A model generated the notes under the pieces. That model saw only the letters and a program-made list of their open reading frames with translations, was not told where the DNA came from and made no database searches. 64,000 nt of DNA from Helichrysum umbraculigerum (lineage: Eukaryota; Streptophyta; Magnoliopsida; Asterales; Asteraceae): NCBI GenBank assembly GCA_949592205.1, contig CATIUR010000004.1, forward strand, positions 91,534,337-91,598,336, in the 5' to 3' direction. Below, piece after piece: positions 10,077 through 20,202 of this stretch; the stretch's first letter is position 1, and every line of letters begins with the position of its first letter. The translations under genes were made by a program, and so were the position numbers.

Positions 10077-11445
10077 GATGTTATTCAATTAAATTGGAAT
10101 TATTAACTAAACTAATAAAGCAGTAACATAGGGGGTACGTTTTAATTCCGTGCGAACATTGAATATTAAAATAATAATAAAACAATTAAAACTTAAATTA
10201 AATAACAAATAGGAAACAATAGGAATGAACAAGTAATTGTGTAGATAACTCCACTCAGATTCATATATTCCGATTCATTGCACGTTAATTATCTAATTGT
10301 AATTTCTTTTATATCAACTTAGATACTAATAAAAGAATCTAAGTTAAATGTAAATTAGACAACGGTTCGGGTCTAACTAATTTCTATAACCTAGGGTCCC
10401 ACATTAAACATCGATCCGATGTCGCAAGAATTGTATGTTTGTATTGCGTGTTTTTCCCTAAATTATGCTTTAAGTATTCACGATTAGTTATAATTAATCC
10501 TCGCGGTATGACTCAACAATACCTATTAATAATCAGTTATTAATCTTATTTATTTTAGGTTATTCAATTTATTAGTCTCTTAACTTATCAAACTCAATAT
10601 ATTTAGCAATGATCAAAACCGAGATTTTAATCATTAATAATCAACTATATCAAGGGAAATCAATCTCAATGACATAATCAATCACGTTAAGTAATAACTA
10701 ATAACCACCAATAAATAAGGATCTACGGATAATATAACCATCTTCAATCAAATAACTTAATAAACGTGCAATTAATATCGTTCAATAATCATTATCCAAG
10801 TTTTATTAAATACACAACTACTATATAATTCAATTCATAATCAGATTTGTAAAAACAGCATCATTCAATCTCAAAAACGTCATGTAATCGAAATAAATAA
10901 GAGTAATACAAACCGAAACGATGAATCACAAAGTATTAGAGCGAAATAACATAAACCCTAACTCTTCGTGCCTCCAAAATGCTCCTATCAGTCAAAATTA
11001 AACCTTTGGAGTCGAAAATAGTCGTCTGGAACAAACCCTAGCCGAACTCTTGTTTTAGGGTTAAAAATCGCATTTTATAGTATTCTGGAAAAATGATCCA
11101 TACGGCGTATGGATTGATTAAAAGCCCGTCCCAACACCGCGTTTACTGGGCTTCCACCGCCACATCCATACGGCGTATGGATGATCCATACGGCGTATGG
11201 ATGTGATTTTCAGCCGGTTTTTCAACTTTTCTTCTTTTAATCCTTCGACTTCGCACCTTTCTTCAAAAATGCATCATTTAACTTATTTATTGACTGTTTT
11301 CTGCTTCTTTTCGATTCAAGCTCCAAATGAACTCCTAAATGCAAATATGAACGAAATAAGTATCTTATTTACATAAAATGCATTAGAAATCTATCAAACA
11401 CGGGGTAAATTAGTGCCACAATATAGTACATTTTGGCGTTTATCA
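10077..11445 (-). repeat. LTR fragment of element E (different gypsy-like family)
   Basis: On the minus strand it starts TGATAAACGCC at 11445, exactly where the colinearity of B with C breaks off (after GACATA), so it is an insertion into B. It has no similarity I can see to the A/B/C LTR. It contains a TATA-like CTATAAAATG (11071-11080, minus) and three copies of a CCATACGGCGTATGG palindrome. Its left end is cut by element C at 10076/10077. No coding sequence is visible. Confidence 0.6.
11096..11202. repeat. CCATACGGCGTATGG palindromes, LTR E
   Basis: One unit lies at 11096-11114 and two nearly abutting units at 11164-11202. The arms are palindromic about a single central base. They lie upstream of the TATA-like box in the element's direction. 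Confidence 0.8.
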
Positions 11446-12731
11446 TATGTCAAGAGCAAGTTCTAATTTAGATATACATGCATCGGCACATACAAGAATT
11501 GAACAATGTAGCATTAAAAATGAATGCTTTTAAGGCTCAGGTCCTCACTGCAAATGGGTTGCATGTGCCTAGTCATGTTCTTATTAGATTATCATTTCTT
11601 GCTTAAGTAATTATTAACTTATTTTCCTTAGATTTTAAAGCAACTTGTTTATACTTTGAAAATGACTTCTATTAAAACATCAAAACTCAAAAATTCAAAG
11701 TTAATCGGAGGATTAAACTCTTTTTTCTTTTGAAAAAGGTTTTGAAATTTGAAATTTTTTTGAAAAATTTAGAGGAACATTTTCTGTGTTAACTATTTTT
11801 GAACTAAAATTAAAAAAACAGACCAAGGTATTCTATACCTGCTATCCCACACTTAGAGGAACATTATCCCTAATGTTCTCTTGAGTTGAGATTGTATAAT
11901 CCCACACTTAGAGTTTGAACATGTAAGAAAATGTTTCTCCAGTGTTTTGTTTTGGGATGGAATCCCACACTTAGTGATAAGTTTAGGATAGAGTATAGAT
12001 TACTTAATTAATACACTAACAAAACAAATACGCACGAATCATGATAAGAAACAAATAAAAGAGGAAAGGATCAGATACTCCCCAGATAGTGAGTTGCATA
12101 GGAGCTGCGTTTTTGAATTTGCAGAAGGAGATGTGGCAAAGATCTTCTTCTGAGTTCTTAATGAGGATCGGCTCGGTTCCAATTGACTTGCTTATTTCCA
12201 TTCTTTTATCATCTCAACATCTCAATTTCATTCTCTTGAAGTGATCTTTTAAGTGTGAACATGTTGGATGTACCCTTTTTTTTACAAACTCGGTTTTGTT
12301 TTTGCAAATGAAAAGAAATCACTATCTCAGACTTTGAAAGATGTTTTCTATTACAAATCAGTTTTATAAATCATGTATTTTAAACAAGTTCGAGCATAAT
12401 GCATAAAAGTAGTATGCAAGTACCTCAAATGCTCGAAACACATGAATTAATAGGTCATTATAAAATGATTTTCCTTTTATCTGGGAAACAGTGGTTTATT
12501 TGCAAAACGAGTTGTATTTCAGAATATGTTTTAAAACATTTTGGGCTCATCCAAGTGTAAAGGATAGTCGGAGATCTTCTTCATTTCTCAGATTCTCTTC
12601 CTTTTCTACGTTTATTCCATGGGTTGCCTCCCAAGAAGCGCTGCTTTCATAGTCGAGAGCCTGACTTTATTCCACGGGTTGCCTCCCGAGAAGCGCTGCT
12701 TTTAGAGTCGAGAGCCTGACTTTGCCTTCCT
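11446..12731 (-). other. 3' non-coding internal region of element B
   Basis: No credible coding frame is present. On the minus strand it contains three copies of CTAAGTGTGGGA (plus-strand positions 11845-11856, 11900-11911, 11963-11974), the same purine-rich word that abuts the LTR in C. At 12620-12727 a roughly 60-base unit with GCAGCGCTTCT and GGGAGGCAACCC is tandemly duplicated. Confidence 0.55.
12620..12727 (-). repeat. Tandem duplication of a ~60-bp unit after ORF2/3
   Basis: Two copies follow each other, each holding GGGTTGCCTCCC, AAGCGCTGCTTT and GTCGAGAGCCTGACTTT on the plus strand. The GGGAGGCAACCC word is, as I recall, common downstream of coding regions in plant Athila/Tat-type elements. 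The copies differ at a few bases. Confidence 0.7.
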
Positions 12732-13469
12732 TCAATTTAGATGGTGCTGGAACCTCCAGGGTCGGAAGTGCTCAGAAGTGGAACCCTGGGATTGCGTGGA
12801 TAGATCCTCAGAAAGTGGCGAAATGATTTCAAAAATGTTTGGAATCTCTTCTGAAAAGATAGGGAAACTTTCTAGATGTTGCTTAGTGACTCTTTTCATG
12901 TGTAGAAGATTCCAAGTGATATCCCTGATTATTCTAGAGATAGTTCCGCGAGAATCAACTACAGAGAAACCATCAGATTCAATCATTTCTCTCTGAGGTT
13001 GCTGCCGTCTAAATGAGTCCATGAATCCGAGAAACTGGAGGTGTAGAGTGTCGTGATCTGCTATGCTGGAGTTTCCTCTCATTTCTCGAATGGAATCATG
13101 AATATCCTGGAGGAGCTTGGTTTGATAGCTGGTGAACGTGAGATTTGAGTTCTTGAAGGTGTTGCATACTATATCGTATATCTCACGCAAACCATAGTGA
13201 AATATCTGTCGATGCTCTTCCGGATTATCCTCAACAAATATTTCCTGGATCCGATCTGTGATGAAGTTCACGATGTTAACCATCGAACCTTCTGGTATTG
13301 AAGAAGGGATGTCACGCAACCTTTCGGTAAAACTCACATACTCGAGATCTTTGGCAATCTTGTGAGCATGGTACTCAATAGTGCAGTCTATGTAGAACCT
13401 GTGAGGAGAAGTCTCGTCAATGTGGTCATTCCTAGCCATAGAATTAAGTATGCCCCGAAGATTGTTCAT
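12732..13469 (-). CDS. Unknown ORF3 of element B (or C-terminal half of ORF2)
   Basis: The 245-codon frame encodes a mostly helical-looking, charged protein with no domain I can name. It starts three bases after the TGA of ORF2 (TGA-CTA-ATG) and in the same frame. It is therefore either a separate reinitiated ORF or the second half of a ~455-residue protein broken by one stop. A cannot settle this because it leaves the window first. No membrane segment, zinc finger or nuclease motif is visible. Confidence 0.5.
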   Translation of the reverse strand: MNNLRGILNSMARNDHIDETSPHRFYIDCTIEYHAHKIAKDLEYVSFTERLRDIPSSIPEGSMVNIVNFITDRIQEIFVEDNPEEHRQIFHYGLREIYDIVCNTFKNSNLTFTSYQTKLLQDIHDSIREMRGNSSIADHDTLHLQFLGFMDSFRRQQPQREMIESDGFSVVDSRGTISRIIRDITWNLLHMKRVTKQHLESFPIFSEEIPNIFEIISPLSEDLSTQSQGSTSEHFRPWRFQHHLN

Positions 13470-13472
13470 TAG

Positions 13473-14102
13473 TCAAATATCAGCGTCCTCATCAGGGTTC
13501 CCAGTAGCACGGTACATTTCCTCGTGGAAAAAGTGCAGAAACTCACTTTGTTTGCGGGAAAATGGAAATGCGGATCTGATCAGAGTGTCATAGATCTTCC
13601 TGTAGATGCGCTTCTGTTCTTCAAAGAACTCCAGCTCTTCGGATATAGGTCCAGTGTTTTGTTGTAGCAGCTGAGCAGCGAGATCTTCGGTGAAGGCATT
13701 GAGGCGATTGTGGAAGAATCTGTATTCTTGGGAATTGCTGGCTTGGTTGACTTCAGACTCGGCTATGATTTCCTCAATCAGGGCCTTTTGTCGTGGAGTG
13801 TACTCATTGGTTGAGTTAATGATAATGCTAGTCATAGTGGGTATGTCATTTTCAAAGTCTTCGATAGCACTTATCATTTCCTCATGGTTGGTGATGATCG
13901 GAATTTCTGGAGAAGGTGGATCAGCAGGATGCGTAGGAAGATGGATAGACCGGATATCTACTGGAATGTCAGCGTAGACGACATCATCCTTTTCACTTTC
14001 TATGTATGGAGAATCCCTAGCCTGGGAATCAGGGAACTCAACATTATCAGATGGCGGATGGGTGTCATCAGTGATTTGAGATATCGGTTGTGAAGAATGC
14101 AT
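13473..14102 (-). CDS. Unknown ORF2 of element B
   Basis: The 209-codon frame starts three bases after the TAG that closes the upstream polyprotein frame. It is colinear with the partial ORF2 of element A (1-380). The N-terminal half is acidic and low in hydrophobic residues, with Asp/Pro/Ser runs; the second half has regularly spaced Leu/Phe/Ile and could be helical. I recognise no family. Its place between protease and 3' region, with no RT or integrase present, makes it the distinctive gene of this element family. Confidence 0.55.
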   Translation of the reverse strand: MHSSQPISQITDDTHPPSDNVEFPDSQARDSPYIESEKDDVVYADIPVDIRSIHLPTHPADPPSPEIPIITNHEEMISAIEDFENDIPTMTSIIINSTNEYTPRQKALIEEIIAESEVNQASNSQEYRFFHNRLNAFTEDLAAQLLQQNTGPISEELEFFEEQKRIYRKIYDTLIRSAFPFSRKQSEFLHFFHEEMYRATGNPDEDADI

Positions 14103-14296
14103 CTCTATATCTCTTTCCTCCTAAGATTAGTACCTCGGCTAGATTCAGAGGTTCCTCCATATTCGAACAGTGTTCGAGGCGCAGATGCGTCGAAGGTTTG
14201 AATCCTTCGGGTAGGTTCTCTTGAATACAGCTCTGGCAATCGGGAAGCTTTGTACGCTGAGATCTTCATCAGAAGTTTGTCTCTAAGCTCTGGGTG

Positions 14297-15014
14297 TTAT
14301 TTTGATAAAGCGATAGTTTTCTCAATGCTTAGAAGAGCGTCGAGTCGAGGCGAGATAAGAGGTTTAGAGGGGTATATGACAGAAGCTATAAGCCTTTCCA
14401 TAGTTATGCCAAATCCTGCATCGTATGGTTCATCAGTGGGTGGATTATCATCTGATTCGTTATCTGATAGAGATAAGGTGTTAGAGTTCTCGATCTGCAT
14501 GATTCCTGCTGTCGGAAAGTGGGAATCAGGTAAGCAGTGATGCGGTGAAGTGGATTGGTATAAGTCCTCCTCTTCTTCTTCAGGGTCTTCTTCCATTTCT
14601 TCTTCAGATTCCTCCATTTCTTCTTGTTCAGTTTCAGTTTCGTCCTCCATTTCTTCCGGTTCTGACTCATCTGGCTCAGAATCTCCCGTCTCTTCTTCTG
14701 ACTCTGACTCTTCTGTTGATGAGATTAAACAAGTATGTTCATCAGGCACGTAGGTGTCTGATGGTTCCGAATCATTAATGTCGTCGTCCGAAGTGATCCT
14801 GCCCATTGAAATGGCGTATATCTCTGCTTGCTCTGCGAGAAGTTCATCAGCCTGGTTGATTTTGAATGCTAAAGTTTGTCCATGTGCTCTGAGGCTAATA
14901 TTCTGCAAGTAAACATCAATAATAGCACGAGAAGTATTCATAAATGGCTTTCCTAGGATAATGGGTATGTTAATGTCTTCCTGTATATCCATCACTACGA
15001 AGTCAGTGGGGAAC
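14297..15014 (-). pseudogene. Protease C-terminus and acidic segment, element B
   Basis: This continues the protease after the copia insertion: Phe-Val-Val-Met-Asp-Ile-Gln-Glu-Asp, then Ile-Ile-Leu-Gly-Lys-Pro-Phe, as expected for the C-terminal half of a retropepsin. A long Glu-rich tract follows. The frame ends at a TAA (14297-14299) where A has a Gln codon; beyond it similarity to A continues toward ORF2. Confidence 0.65.
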
Positions 15015-15019
15015 CAGAA
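15015..15019. repeat. Target site duplication CAGAA, left copy (element D)
   Basis: CAGAA directly precedes the left LTR of D and recurs directly after the right LTR (27454-27458). Excising D and one copy restores colinearity with element A. Confidence 0.92.
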
Positions 15020-15433
15020 TGTATGTCCCTATACTTGGATCTAACGTAAACGAGTCAATCAATTGTTTGCGGAATCAACAATTGAATAGTAAAACAATCA
15101 CTTGAATAATCAAAACACAATAATAATCAAACCAAACGTTGTATATTCGATTATAATCGATCAGATTACAGGGATTTCGACAAATGGCGTTTAGGGTTTC
15201 GTCAACCCTAAACAGAAAATGTAAATACGAATTTATACAAACTATTGCACCTGCGACGTCGCTCACAACGTCGCACGCCCAAGCCCATGCGACCTAGACT
15301 ACGTCGCAGGCCCAAAACCTGACGTCGCACCTGCGACGTTACAGACAACGTCGCAGGAATCAGGAAACTCAAAACATTTAACAAAACGAACTACGAGCTA
15401 GACCAACTGACAGACACACAAATTGCATCAACA
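15020..15433 (-). repeat. 3' LTR of element D
   Basis: It starts TGTATGTCCC and ends GCATCAACA on the plus strand and matches 27040-27453 with eight differences and no indels. It includes several copies of the GCGACGT/ACGTCGC word. Confidence 0.93.
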
Positions 15434-15444
15434 AACTCCCCCGT
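15434..15444 (-). other. Polypurine tract next to 3' LTR of D
   Basis: The minus strand reads GGGGGAGTTT immediately before the LTR, the usual primer for plus-strand DNA synthesis. Confidence 0.75.
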
Positions 15445-15477
15445 GTCTTCAGCTTGGTCTTTAAAAAGTTTCATCAT

Positions 15478-18328
15478 CTAAACCCAGCCCGCAGGAAATT
15501 GTCCGTCAGCATGAATTCCATGAGTTACACAAACAGTAACAACTTTATAAAATTGTTCGGCTAAACGTTTGTTAAACACATTCTTCTGACCAACACGAAT
15601 CCGATCATCATAGAGTTTTCTCAAATCTTTTTCATGAAAGTTAATCAAACTCATCGGATCATACAATCTAAACGTTGCTTGTCTCAAATTCCAAATACCT
15701 CCAACTTCTGGCCACGAATCTGAATCTGGAACAAAAGTAATAACCCCTTCACCAGTTTGTGAATCGAGTTCCCATTTAACAAGTCTTCGCTAGAAAATAA
15801 TAAGGAACTGGTTCCAGAGGTATCTCAGTCAAACAGTTAGCTGGTGGATAATGAACTTTAACCATTGGCTTCCTGGTAGCTGGATCAATTTTCTTTTTGA
15901 ACGTATACCGAGTACCCAACGTCGGTTTCAACTTGGAATATTTCTTCGATAAAACTTCTCGACGTAAATTCCTCTGAATAAACTCGGCATAATCATTCTT
16001 GAACGGATTAATCAAATTAAGCTGAGCTAATCTATTAATTTCTCCTTTCGGCAACGTGCTTAATCGATCAAAACGCATTTTGAAGTACTGAACTCCATCC
16101 GCTCTCTTAATCATAAACAGATTTCTCTGACACTTCCAGCTTTTAATAACTCCGGTGTAATTTCGACCAACCCGGTAAACTTGACATTTAACTGGAATAG
16201 GAACTGGATTTCGTCCCTCAGGCCACCATTGCTTGTTTCTTTCTTTCTTTTCTTCAGCAGTGTATTTCCTTGGAATATCCGTAGATTCAGGTTCAGGAGC
16301 TGCTGAGTCCGGTGCCTGTGTCTCTTAAGCTGGAGTTGATGTCAAATCTTGAGCAGGCTTTGCAGAAGAACTTGATTCTCCACGTTGATCTTTAGCAGGC
16401 CTCTCATCTTCACTCGAGTCAGATTCTATAATCGGTGCACCATCGTAAGCTTTCCCGGATTGTGCATCATCATAAGCTTCATCTGAATCTAACTGTTCAT
16501 CTTCAATCGAAACATCATCATCCATATCGAAAACATTCTCAGATTCTGCCTCAGAACCAACTCCACTGGCCATTCTCTGAATAAACGATAAATTAGCGAA
16601 TGAATAGTCAACGGCTAGCGGTCTCGGCTGTCCTTGAATATCATCAACACAAAAGTAATCCAAACGAGGAACAGTTTCATTAACATTTTCGATTACAGGA
16701 GTGGGGGTTACATTTTCAGGTCCTAGTGACTCTACATTTGGGCCCCCAGACCCAATCTCCCCCGAGGCACTAGACCTAGCCTCCAATACATTAACCCTGA
16801 GCTTTGTTTCCTCAAGCTCCTTAGCTTGAACCTCGATCAGTGCATCTTGCGCAGCAATCTTTTCATCTTGAGCTTCTATCTTTTTCTGCATCCTCAGCAT
16901 ATCATCCATCATTTTTTGCATAAATGCTGGAGTGGGCTCAACAGCGAAAACCTGCTGAGGAGGTGGAATAACAGGAGCTGTTGCAGAAGAAGACTGACGA
17001 GGACGGCGACGACGAGGCTGAAAATCTGCGTCGGTTGGGTCATCACCGCCTCGAATGCGTTTCCCGGTATCCCGTGCAACATAACGTCGACCTTCACTGA
17101 TACGACGTGCAATTCTCTTGGCTCGACGCGGTTGTGTGCGTTGAATGAAATCCATCTCATTTGGGTGCGGGACAGCACCATCAGAACTAGGAGGAGTTGA
17201 ACCACCATCATCTGTATCAGTATTACCAGAAGACTCCTCCTCAGTGTGATGAACGTCTTCTACACGTCCAAACTGTTCGATCTGCTGAACTACCTTTTCA
17301 ACATGCTCCCCCGCAGCTTGAACAGGTATGTTCACTAATGGTTGTTGCGGTTGCTGTGGTGCTAGAACATCCATGTACTGAGGTTCAGGAGGCGGCACGT
17401 AATTCTCATTCACAATAGCACCAAATAAAGCAACATCTGGTGGCGCCTGAACCCCTCTTTCATAACCAGCACAAACAGTAAAGATCCGATTCTGCATCGG
17501 TGAGATCTTCAGTCTCTGATCAATATCACCCAGTGCCTGAAGAGCTGGATGATGGCGATTGATGTGAAGCTGAATGAAACGCGGATATAAGACCCATTTC
17601 TGATCTCCGGCGTTTGCGTTATCTACCATGGCCTTGAATATAAAACCAGAAAAGTTGAAAGGCTTGTTGTAGACCAAAGCTAACATAGCAGAAGCCAAAC
17701 TCCTGCTCATCCCGTCCGTACCACCTTTTCAATTTCCCAAACAGACGATAACAACGTGCATCAAATATCTCCAAACACGTGTTAGATTCGCTTTTCGGTA
17801 TTGATCAGTGGGAATTCCAGGATATCCAATTCGTTGCATAGCCCCCGCAACAAAATTAGGATCAAAGCTAACAGGCATATCTGGTTGATCGTTTAGCTGA
17901 AGAAGGTCCCTAATGCTCTGTTCAGTAATCGTGATCTCAGTGCCAAGAACTGAGGACACCAACCGTCGAACGTTGTTATCAGTAATAACGTTGGCGTTTC
18001 TCCAAAATGGGTTTATCAGATTCCCAAAAACAACCGTGTTGTCAGCAATGGCATGAAATACCCTCGAACGTCTCAAAAATGCGATCATTTCATGATATGG
18101 TGCCGCCTTATCGGAAGTATCATCAAGATAAGCAGCAGTATTATGACGCGCCTCAAATACTAAAGCCATATCTACAAAAACAGAAACATATTGCAACTCA
18201 AAACATATTAGCAAAAATGTATCAAACTTCCTGGAATTAGCGACGTAGTTACTGACGTCGCATACCACATAGCGACGTAGAGATGTACGTCGACAAAAAT
18301 CAGAATAAATTACAAAGCGACGTAACAC
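15478..18328 (-). pseudogene. Extra ORF downstream of pol in element D
   Basis: One long reading frame of about 950 codons is broken by a TGA (17729-17731), a TAA (16325-16327) and a one-base shift near 15780. Intact pieces are 17729-18328, 16325-17710, 15776-16114 and 15478-15687. The N-terminal ~280 residues include an Asn-Leu-Ile-Asn-Pro-Phe-Trp-Arg block, an Ile-Arg-Asp-Leu-Leu-Gln-Leu helix and a Leu-Tyr-Pro-Arg-Phe-Ile-Gln-Leu motif; I recall very similar hypothetical proteins as abundant in Asteraceae annotations. The middle is acidic with a basic Arg-rich patch and a Glu/Ala/Gln coiled-coil-like segment (about 16790-16900). The function is unknown; in SIRE-type elements this position holds an envelope-like ORF, but I see no clear membrane anchor. 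Confidence 0.7.
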
Positions 18329-19030
18329 ATGACGTCGCAGAAAATTCGAGCGACGTCAAGACGGACGTCGCATTTTGCAATTTATTGTGAATTTAATCAC
18401 TTTATTAAAAACTGCGACGTAGGAACTGACGTCGCGTAGGACGTCGCGGAGAATGCGACGTAGAAAGGGACGACGCATGCAAATAAATAATAATTAACTA
18501 ATGCGACGTAGGCCACGACGTCGCAGCTGACGTCGCAACGACGAACAGTCGTCCCCAACCCAGAAACCCTAACCCTCGAATTTAGGGGTTTTCAAAAACA
18601 ACTACATCACAGGATGCGGCAATGAATGGTGATCACGAAAACATAATTTATACAATATAAACCACACAATACACCATTTAATTTAACCCAAAACCACAAC
18701 CCATAAAACCGTAACATATAAATAGCAATTTAATGAAAAATACACGGTGAAAAGAGGTGTAGTTAGTACTTATGTGTGCGGAATAACGGGTGGAACAAGA
18801 CTACGTGAATGAATCGGAATAAAAACGGCTCTAAATCACAAACGAACCAAATATGCACAAAAAACTCGCTACGTCGCAATCGCCAAAGCTCACGTCGCAC
18901 GCTACGTCGCTAGTGAATAGTGAATAGTGAGACGTGATACGTCGCGGTTGAGACTATATATAGTCTAACCCAAAGTGCGACGTAGTTTGGGACGTCGCTA
19001 GCGACGGCAAGGTTGACGTCGCATAAATCA
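18240..19030. repeat. GCGACGT/ACGTCGC motif cluster, 3' side of D
   Basis: The words GCGACGT and ACGTCGC recur about twenty or more times in both orientations, often facing each other as GACGTC. They lie in the leader-like region just upstream of the extra ORF. Otherwise this stretch is AT-rich and non-coding. Confidence 0.8.
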
Positions 19031-20202
19031 GTTAGGATGTAACTTTAGTCGATTTTGAATTTTCAAAACAGTTAACACGTAATTTTATTTAGCAAATAAT
19101 ATCCAAATGACTAGTGACTTGGGAAAAAGAACATAGAATAAAATACAACATAAAAAAAAATTAGGTAAAATTACTAACACTCTGTTTTTGGTGACGGAGT
19201 TGTTTTGTCTGATTAGGGATCATATCGGAATAACATGCAATTATTAGGAATAGTAAGTGTTATTTCGATCATCAGTATATTTGTCCACTTTAAATTTACA
19301 TGGCACATTTAAAACACCTTTTATAAAAATTATTTCAAGACGATTATTGGTATTGTTTATCCACCTAAACATGTTACATCCGTGTCTTTGGTCAAATCTA
19401 TTTATTGTTCGTATGAATATTTCACCATGGTCCCCACCATTGACATACCCCTTTAACCCAGACAATAACATAGTTTCCAAATTTAGAAGGAATACTAGAG
19501 AATCGATTTTAAGAGTCAAGCCAGCGGTGACAGGTCTGTACCGACGTACAGCAGAGCAACATACACTTGACTCAGGTTTAAGCAAAACCGATCGCAGTCA
19601 AACCAAACTTGATTTATTCAATTGGCGACCTTGATCAGTACCTTAAATTTAAGACTTTGCAGGTTCATTGACTCACGTTTGCTTAGTTTTGAGAATATGC
19701 TGAATTGAGACCAGGTCTGTACTTACGTACAACAGAGGAAACAACCAACATACTCCCCCAAAAGATCTCAGATAATCAATCCAAAATTAGAAGTATGTCA
19801 AGCTACGCTAAGGAATTAAGACATAGAGTCATACATCACATGGTGTTTACCACAGGTTCATAGACATGTATTAGATTTACTTCTTAACATCCCAGAGACC
19901 GGTGTGTAGCATGCCTACCAATACATCGTGTGATGAAGATAATTTAGATAGAAACTGTTTTAAGTGTGTCAGATAAACCTACAGACACATCCAAGATAAA
20001 CCTTAAAATTCCATTTTGTGCTTGTCACCCGATGTACTATCATATCCCAAGTTGTTTACAGACACAACTTCAATGTCTATTTTAAAAATGTTGCAACCTC
20101 GCGTTTTCTTTAATACTAAAGAGTATAAAGAGTGGCTGTTGCGAATTATTTTTTTTTTTTTTTTTAAGAATTTAAAAACTTAAAAATCCAAGTCACAAAT
20201 CA
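18329..20202 (-). other. Non-coding spacer between RNase H and extra ORF, element D
   Basis: Besides the GCGACGT cluster it contains two copies of a CAGGTCTGTAC...ACGTACA word (about 19530 and 19710) and, on the minus strand, a second polypurine-like CTTTTGGGGGAG (19753-19764). A 113-codon minus frame at 19244-19585 has no recognisable product and is not called. Confidence 0.5.

Noticed and set aside
16826..17418. Plus-strand and alternate-frame ORFs over the extra ORF of D (for example 16826-17200, 16909-17211)
   Set aside because: They are shadows of the minus-strand extra ORF, which has the coherent, family-like composition.
18560..18580. Telomere-like CCCTAA words
   Set aside because: Only two or three imperfect units; no array.
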